Below, piece after piece: positions 58,681-64,000 of a stretch of DNA of 64,000 nucleotides. The stretch lies in NCBI GenBank assembly GCA_900176545.1, contig FWXP01000007.1, forward strand, positions 1-64,000, written 5' to 3'. The position numbers and the translations under genes were made by a program. Within the stretch, counting starts at the first letter, position 1; each line of letters starts with the position of its first letter. Source of the DNA: Oscillospiraceae bacterium. Lineage in GTDB: Bacteria; Bacillota; Clostridia; Saccharofermentanales; Saccharofermentanaceae. The notes beneath the pieces are model-generated. The model ran no database searches. It saw nothing but the letters and a program-made list of their open reading frames with translations, and was not told where the DNA came from.

Positions 58681-61065
58681 TCAGATCTTGCAGGCCTTGA
58701 CCTTCCAGATATCATCAGCATATTCGGAGATCGTTCTGTCTGAGGAGAACTTACCGGAATTGCAGATGTTGATCCAGCACATCTGTGCCCACTTCATCTC
58801 ATCCTTGTAGTCCGTGTAGAGACGGTCTCTTGTCTTCCTGTAGTCATCGAAGTCGCCGAGTACATAGTAAGGATCGCCGGGCTGCCAGTTAGTACCGTAG
58901 AGGATACCGTTATAAAGGTCGTGGAACATTCCAGTGCCCTCATCGTTGAACGTACCGTCTACGAGTCTGTCCAGAGCCTTCTTGATGCCGGGGATATTCT
59001 CATACTGCCACTGAGGGTTGTAGTAAGCCTTCGTAGCAGCCATATCCTGTGAGCGGCAGCCGAAGATGTAGATATTGTCGTTGCCTACAGCCTCTGCGAT
59101 CTCAACGTTAGCTCCGTCCAATGTACCGAGAGTAACTGCACCGTTCATCATGAACTTCATGTTACCCGTACCGGAAGCCTCGAGACCTGCTGTAGAGATC
59201 TGCTCTGATACGTCAGCTGCGGGGAACATCTTCTCACCCTTACTTACGTTGTAGTTCTCTACGAATACGACCTTGAGCCTGCCCTTCATGTCGGGATCGT
59301 TATCGATCATCTTGGCGATCTCGTTGATGAACTTGATGATGGCCTTGGCCCTGAAGTAACCGGGAGCGGCCTTTGCACCGAAGAGGATCGTTACGGGAGG
59401 AAGGTCGAGCTTCGGATTCTCCTTGATCCTGTCGTAGAGATTCAAGGCATAGAGTGCATTAAGGAGCTGTCTCTTATACTCATGAAGCCTCTTGATCTGT
59501 ACATCGAATACGGAATCGACGTTGAGGTCGATGTCGTATGTCTTCTTAAGGTGATCTGCAAGACGCTGCTTGTTGCTCTTCTTGATGGCAAGGAGCTTCT
59601 TCATTACTGCCTTGTCGTCCTTATACTTCTCGAGCTTCTTGAGCTGATCTAGATCAGTTACCCAGGAGTCGTTGCCCAAAAGCTCAGTGATAAGAGCAGC
59701 GAGCTCGGGATTACATGTACGGAGCCATCTTCTGGGAGTAACACCGTTCGTCTTGTTGGAGAACTTCTCGGGATAGATCTTGTACCAGTCCTTGAGAGTC
59801 TCGTTCTTTAAGATCTCCGTATGGAGTGCAGCAACGCCGTTTACGGATCTTGAACCGTAGATAGCAAGCCATGCCATCTGGACCTTACCGTCGGATAAGG
59901 GACTCATCTTGTCGATGAGCTCGGAATAGAGACCTGCCTCGTACATCTGAGCCCTGAACTGATTGTTGATGCCCTCGACGATCTCGAAGATCCTGGGGAA
60001 GAGGAATCTGAAGATGGAGATATCCCACTTCTCGAGAGCCTCTGCCATGATGGTGTGGTTGGTATAGCAGAACGTCTCCTTGACGATCTCCCATGCGTCT
60101 TCCCACTTCATGCCGTTCTCATCCACGAGGATCCTCATGAGCTCGGGGATACCGATAACGGGATGCGTATCGTTCAGCTGGATCGTATTGTACTTAGCGA
60201 AGTCCTTCATGTTATCGCCGTGAACTGCCTTGTACTTCCTTACGATGTCCTGAAGTGAAGCGGATGTGAAGAAATACTGCTGTCTTACACGGAGCACCTT
60301 ACCGTCGTAGGATGTGTCGTTGGGATAGAGTACTCTCCAGATATCGTTTACTCTGTTTCTCTCGATAACGGCGTCATCGAATCTCTGTGAATTGAAGAGA
60401 TTGAAGTCGAACTCCTGTGCGGGCTCTGCCTTCCAGAGTCTTAACAGGTTGATATTCTTCGTGCCGTAACCCGTGATGGGCAGATCAAAAGGGATAGCCC
60501 ATACGTCGATATCGTTATAGTGGACCTTTACCTTCTCGTCGTATCTGGCGAGCGTGAAAGGATAGCCTCTCTCCATCCAGGAATCGGGATACTCCTTCTG
60601 GAAACCGTTCTCTATAGCCTGACGGAAGAGTCCGTATCTGTAGAGGATACCGTAGCCGTTAACGGGAAGGTTCAATGTAGCGCATGAATCAAGGAAACAT
60701 GCTGCGAGTCTTCCGAGACCGCCGTTACCCAAAGCGGGGTCAGTCTCTTCCTCAAGGATATCCGTGATGTCGTAGCCGAAAGAAGCAAGCGCCTCCTTAG
60801 CCTGATCGTAGATACCGAGATTGACAAGGTTATTAAGGAGCGATCTTCCCTCAAGGAACTCAGCTGACAGGTAATGCGCCTGTCTTACCTTGGAATACGC
60901 TTCCCTTGTGTCCTGGAAATTGTCTGAGATGAGCTCAACTACGCTCTTTGAAAGTGCTGTCCAATAATCACTAGCAGTAGCATTCTCGAGCGAAAGACCT
61001 GTCTCAGCCCTTACGTGGGCCTGCATCTGTGCTTCAAGCATCTTAGCTGTTACAGTCTTTGCCAT
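58681..61065 (-). CDS. glgP: Glycogen/maltodextrin phosphorylase
   Basis: This 794-residue GT35 enzyme releases glucose-1-phosphate from alpha-1,4-glucans using pyridoxal phosphate. Visible are GNGGLGRLAACFLDS near residue 110-124, NTIQLNDTHPVIGIPELMR, and the PLP site EASGTGNMKFMMNGAVTLGTLDGANVEI near 635-662, with the Schiff-base Lys in GNMKFMM. The gene stands alone. The only strong purine-rich site (GAGGAGGG) lies about 29 bases before the ATG. A small CGCC/GGCG hairpin between them could bring it closer. Confidence 0.96.
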   Translation of the reverse strand: MAKTVTAKMLEAQMQAHVRAETGLSLENATASDYWTALSKSVVELISDNFQDTREAYSKVRQAHYLSAEFLEGRSLLNNLVNLGIYDQAKEALASFGYDITDILEEETDPALGNGGLGRLAACFLDSCATLNLPVNGYGILYRYGLFRQAIENGFQKEYPDSWMERGYPFTLARYDEKVKVHYNDIDVWAIPFDLPITGYGTKNINLLRLWKAEPAQEFDFNLFNSQRFDDAVIERNRVNDIWRVLYPNDTSYDGKVLRVRQQYFFTSASLQDIVRKYKAVHGDNMKDFAKYNTIQLNDTHPVIGIPELMRILVDENGMKWEDAWEIVKETFCYTNHTIMAEALEKWDISIFRFLFPRIFEIVEGINNQFRAQMYEAGLYSELIDKMSPLSDGKVQMAWLAIYGSRSVNGVAALHTEILKNETLKDWYKIYPEKFSNKTNGVTPRRWLRTCNPELAALITELLGNDSWVTDLDQLKKLEKYKDDKAVMKKLLAIKKSNKQRLADHLKKTYDIDLNVDSVFDVQIKRLHEYKRQLLNALYALNLYDRIKENPKLDLPPVTILFGAKAAPGYFRAKAIIKFINEIAKMIDNDPDMKGRLKVVFVENYNVSKGEKMFPAADVSEQISTAGLEASGTGNMKFMMNGAVTLGTLDGANVEIAEAVGNDNIYIFGCRSQDMAATKAYYNPQWQYENIPGIKKALDRLVDGTFNDEGTGMFHDLYNGILYGTNWQPGDPYYVLGDFDDYRKTRDRLYTDYKDEMKWAQMCWINICNSGKFSSDRTISEYADDIWKVKACKI

Positions 61066-61228
61066 AATGTTTACGTGACGCCCCTAAAAGGCGCTCCCTC
61101 CTCTTAAAATACATCTAATTTTAACAGTTTTTTGATGTAACGGTCAATTTTCAAACGTTACAATTGAAGCATGTCTGTACGGTTGATAATCGGCAATCTT
61201 TATATTACTATTTATTTGATTTTATTAA

Positions 61229-61248
61229 TATAATAAAAGTGATGCGGA
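61229..61248 (+). promoter_or_regulatory. Possible -10 and ribosome binding site of the prepilin-peptidase-like operon
   Basis: TATAAT at 61229-61234, with GCGGAGA at 61244-61250 before the ATG. The -35 is weak (TTACTA, 18 bp upstream). Confidence 0.4.
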
Positions 61249-61254
61249 GAATTT

Positions 61255-62145
61255 ATGGATAAGATAACTTGGGCATTGATCGCCATAGTTGCCGGTGCAG
61301 TCATAGGCGCCGGACTTACTTACGTTTTTAAGAAACTCCCGGAGAAATGGCTACAGGATTATGATTATGATCCCAAGGCTCCCGACTTCAGGTTATCCAA
61401 GAGGATGAAGTTCATCCCCCACGGCGTCATCTCCGCAGCGCTTCTTGCCATCGCATATTCCGCGGCTATAGTCTGTGACCACGACGGATTCTTCCTGGGC
61501 GGAGCCAATCCCTACAGGCTCATCGCAGTACTCCTCGCATGGCCCGTTATCATAATGGTAGCCATGTCCGACAGGCTCAACAGGATAATCCCCGACGAAT
61601 TCTCCATCGCACTTCTTGTCATCGGTATCGGATCCACCATTGGCGATTGTCTCGTAAGAAGTCCCTGGCACTCCCCCTACGCAGCATGGTACGTGCCTTT
61701 GCTCAATCACGTTATCGCCGGTGTCGCAGGATTCGGCGTATTGTGGGTCATAGGCTTTCTCTCAGAGACATTCCTCGGTAAGGAAGGCATGGGAATGGGA
61801 GATATGAAGCTTCTTGGCGCATGCGGTATGCTCTGCGGCTGCTACGGCCTTATAGTAACTCTCTATGTAGGCATAATCCTCGGAGGCCTTTTTGCCATCC
61901 CCCTCTTCATCCGTAAGAGGATAAGGATCGCAAGAGAGAATAAGATGATAAGAGAGAGCTCTGATCCTGTTGCTGCCAGAAGGGAACTTGCCAAGAAGAA
62001 GGCAAATATCCATTTCGCGGACGATCCCGATTATCTTGCTTTCGGACCGTTCCTCGCTCTTGGCGCAGGCGTATTCATCGCATTAGAACCCGTATGGCAC
62101 ACTCAGCTCTTTGGTGTATTTGCCGCCATGGGAGTCTACTTCTGA
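61255..62145 (+). CDS. Prepilin peptidase-like (A24) membrane aspartic protease, no methylase domain
   Basis: This 296-residue protein has about eight hydrophobic segments. The two catalytic aspartates of A24 peptidases are seen in VAMSDRLNRIIPDE near 103-116 and in GMGMGDMKLL near 178-187 (the GxGD motif). The Cys-rich N-terminal methyltransferase domain of full-length PilD enzymes is missing. A basic cytoplasmic segment (RKRIRIARENKM) interrupts the C-terminal helices. Such short A24 peptidases process type IV pilin-like or Tad pilin-like precursors. No pilin gene is in this window. Its stop overlaps the next start region by 1-2 bases. Confidence 0.85.
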   Translation: MDKITWALIAIVAGAVIGAGLTYVFKKLPEKWLQDYDYDPKAPDFRLSKRMKFIPHGVISAALLAIAYSAAIVCDHDGFFLGGANPYRLIAVLLAWPVIIMVAMSDRLNRIIPDEFSIALLVIGIGSTIGDCLVRSPWHSPYAAWYVPLLNHVIAGVAGFGVLWVIGFLSETFLGKEGMGMGDMKLLGACGMLCGCYGLIVTLYVGIILGGLFAIPLFIRKRIRIARENKMIRESSDPVAARRELAKKKANIHFADDPDYLAFGPFLALGAGVFIALEPVWHTQLFGVFAAMGVYF

Positions 62146-62146
62146 T

Positions 62147-63145
62147 ATGGCGAATAATAATACTCCCCCGCTAAGTTCAATAATACGTTATCAATTCAGC
62201 AGGCCCTCCGTCACCAACTGGAGCTACCCTCTTATGGTCATGTCGATCCTTACGGCCGTCTTCTACGGCATAAGGGTACTTGCCAACAACGAGGCCTGTC
62301 CTTTCCCGCCCACATCGCTGATCGGATATACTTTCCTGTCGGTCTTGATGTCGCTGTGCGTCCTTCTGCTCCCCGGTTTCATTCTCTCTTCGGGGATCAC
62401 GGATCAGGTCGTAGGCAGAAATACGGGGGCAGGATCGCTTCTTCTGGCCGCATGTTCGGGTATCCCCCTCATGATGGTCACGACATCCATATATAACTTC
62501 ACCGCCTGGATCGTATTAAGGCTCGGATCCTCCGTCATATTCCCCGCTTTCTTCTACCACGGAGGTACGGAGAGCAAGGCCGGCATGGCTCTTTCCATAC
62601 TGGCAGACACTGTCGTTCCCGCGGCAGGCGCTTCGGTATTCTTCTTCGGTCTTCTCTGGTCCAGGTTCAGGAGCAGGGAGCGTTTCGTCGGATATATCAT
62701 CATCTCATGCGCATATATGCTCTATTCCATGGACTTTATCGCCGCAGGTTCGTTCTTTGTAGCGGGTCTCTGGTGTTGCTTCCTGAGGACCAAGACGGGC
62801 AATATCTTCTGTCCCTTCCTGGCACTTGTATCCTCAAGGCTGTCGATATTTCTCTTCGGCAATGCCATTACGAAGATCGATATTCTCAAGGTACAGACCT
62901 ATTCCGATATCGATTCCACTTTCTTCTACTCGTCCCTTCCCGCGCTCTTTATCGGCGTTATACTGATCTCATTCTTCATGAGGAGCCTTAACAGCTTCCG
63001 CGATGCATATGCAGATGACGAAGAGGAAGGCATATACGACAAGGTGATCCCCGCCTTTGATAAGGGGCTGAACCTGACCGTCATCACGGCAGGCATTATA
63101 TTAGCCGTATTGTGGATAATGATAATAAAAGGAGTTCACATCTGA
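62147..63145 (+). CDS. Multi-pass membrane protein between peptidase and AI-2E transporter
   Basis: The ATG 62147 follows the peptidase stop by 1 base, so coupling is likely; an earlier in-frame ATG at 62111 lies inside the peptidase gene. The 332-residue protein has about nine hydrophobic helices from residue 22 to the end, with a short acidic loop (DAYADDEEEGIYD) before the last. No family is recognised. Its TGA overlaps the start of the AI-2E-type gene (ATGA-like). Confidence 0.7.
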   Translation: MANNNTPPLSSIIRYQFSRPSVTNWSYPLMVMSILTAVFYGIRVLANNEACPFPPTSLIGYTFLSVLMSLCVLLLPGFILSSGITDQVVGRNTGAGSLLLAACSGIPLMMVTTSIYNFTAWIVLRLGSSVIFPAFFYHGGTESKAGMALSILADTVVPAAGASVFFFGLLWSRFRSRERFVGYIIISCAYMLYSMDFIAAGSFFVAGLWCCFLRTKTGNIFCPFLALVSSRLSIFLFGNAITKIDILKVQTYSDIDSTFFYSSLPALFIGVILISFFMRSLNSFRDAYADDEEEGIYDKVIPAFDKGLNLTVITAGIILAVLWIMIIKGVHI

Positions 63146-64000
63146 TGGACAACGAGAGATACGCCAGAGACAAAGCCGCCGTAGTGGCTATGACCAAATA
63201 TATACTCATGACAGCTATAGCAGTCGTGGTGCTTATCTTCGCCACCAAGCTGGTATCCGTACTGGTGCCTTTCCTTATAGGCTTTCTTCTGTCCAAGACC
63301 AGTATCGCCCTGGCAGATCCGGTGGCAAGGTCCTACAAGGGCAATAAGCCCCGGGCATTGATCAGAAAGAGAGCGGCTATCGTCGTCTACGTTATCCTTC
63401 TTATATTTATAGCTATATTCTGCGTATGGGGCGTCGCAACACTGCTGTCTCAGATGAGCAGGGCTCTTAATACCGTGTCTCACCTTGCAGAGACCTTCGA
63501 TCCCATGGAGCTCGGAAGTGATCTCATGTCCAGGATGTCCGCGGAGAACGGCGGATTCCTTACCCCTGATATGATCGCATCCATCAAGAGCAATATCGCT
63601 TCCGTATGGCAGGACAGCATGTCGGCTATCCCCGCTCTCATATCCGCATTCCTTTCGTCGCTCCTAAGTGCAGTGAGCAGTATCCCCTACTGGATATTCG
63701 TTATCATCTGCGTCATATTGAGCGGCTACTACTTCATAAACGACGGTTACCACGTACTTCGCTTCTACATGAAGAACGTACCTAACAGAGCCTTCAAGCT
63801 CAAGGCATTATCGCTTATCAACGATCTGTCTGTGACTCTCTTCAGAGCCCTGGGCGGATATATCCTGCTCCTTCTCATGACAACTGCAGAAGCATGGTTC
63901 GCCTTCCATCTGGCAGGAGTTGACTACGCCGTTATCCTGGCCCTGATCACGGGTATCATCGACTTTATGCCCGTACTCGGCATCAGCGCTACCATGATCC
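63145..64000 (+). CDS. AI-2E family transporter (PerM/YtvI-like), cut by the window end
   Basis: At least 285 codons are present; the C-terminus lies beyond the window. The protein begins MDNERYARDKAAVVAMTKY, then has two hydrophobic helices, a soluble middle (about 105-165), and further helices. The family-typical segment ALITGIIDFMPVLGIS near residues 270-284 identifies the AI-2E/PerM family. Members are exporters or putative Na+/H+ or autoinducer transporters and in spore-formers include YtvI. The start overlaps the previous stop. Confidence 0.85.
   Translation, partial: MDNERYARDKAAVVAMTKYILMTAIAVVVLIFATKLVSVLVPFLIGFLLSKTSIALADPVARSYKGNKPRALIRKRAAIVVYVILLIFIAIFCVWGVATLLSQMSRALNTVSHLAETFDPMELGSDLMSRMSAENGGFLTPDMIASIKSNIASVWQDSMSAIPALISAFLSSLLSAVSSIPYWIFVIICVILSGYYFINDGYHVLRFYMKNVPNRAFKLKALSLINDLSVTLFRALGGYILLLLMTTAEAWFAFHLAGVDYAVILALITGIIDFMPVLGISATMI

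Noticed and set aside
1-64000. CRISPR arrays, rRNA operons, prophage structural genes
   Set aside because: None were seen: no regularly spaced repeats, no rRNA text, and no phage head, tail or packaging proteins.

Overview
This window looks like a chromosome segment from a Clostridia-class Firmicute, plausibly a gut or rumen relative of Saccharofermentans or Oscillospirales. That placement is inference. It rests on a dockerin protein, ChW repeats on a leucine-rich-repeat surface protein, a Spo0A-C-like regulator, many purine-rich ribosome binding sites, frequent TTG/GTG starts, and many short lipoproteins with acidic/Thr-rich linkers. Most genes from 0.36 to 39 kb lie on the minus strand; from 39.8 kb the strands mix.

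Layout. (1) 0-9.5 kb is an AT-rich island. It holds the end of an IS256-family element that cuts off a small gene, a SAM methyltransferase, and a tightly coupled pair of giant genes: a DUF1998-type DEAH helicase (1574 aa) and a 1138-aa protein of unknown family. The pair has the architecture of a Druantia type III / DISARM-like anti-phage system. (2) 9.7-15.6 kb carries accessory genes: a Big2 lipoprotein, a stand-alone dockerin, a macrodomain protein, membrane proteins (one broken by an amber codon), an Rpn-type PD-(D/E)XK nuclease with a palindromic operator, and a flavodoxin-like reductase. (3) 15.8-20.4 kb is core: aspS, hisS, rsmE and an AIM24-family protein. (4) 20.5-29.7 kb has a frameshifted CdiA-C-like nuclease remnant, a TipA-type MerR regulator with a textbook 19-bp-spacer promoter, lipoproteins, a zinc-ribbon membrane protein, a proC-like gene with a premature stop, and a methyltransferase. 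(5) 29.8-39 kb has a 931-aa LRR/SLH-like/ChW surface protein, a CmpB-like membrane protein, a large lipoprotein, paired zinc-ribbon proteins beside an Xre-type membrane regulator, a CPBP protease, an APH-type kinase and tRNA-Thr. (6) 39.3-45.6 kb has a flavodoxin, a kinase-like protein with an extra C-terminal domain, hpt, a large structured noncoding RNA (about 573 nt plus terminator), an MscS channel, a YhcC-type radical SAM protein and a Y-family polymerase. (7) 45.8-64 kb has a two-component system, HU, a Spo0A-C-like protein, 5-formyl-THF cyclo-ligase, ligA, a PC4/YdbC protein, a metallophosphoesterase, four tandem zinc-ribbon/2-TM/coiled-coil paralogues, glgP, a prepilin-peptidase-like protein and an AI-2E-family transporter running off the end.

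The strongest unusual signals are the large RNA, whose ends pair (AGCTCCAG/CTGGAGCT) between a good promoter and a terminator, with size and context like ROOL-type ornate RNAs; the Druantia/DISARM-like pair; and the tandem zinc-ribbon membrane family with duplicated terminator cassettes. Four loci show recent decay: in-frame TAG or TAA codons at three, and a 4-base slippage at the fourth.
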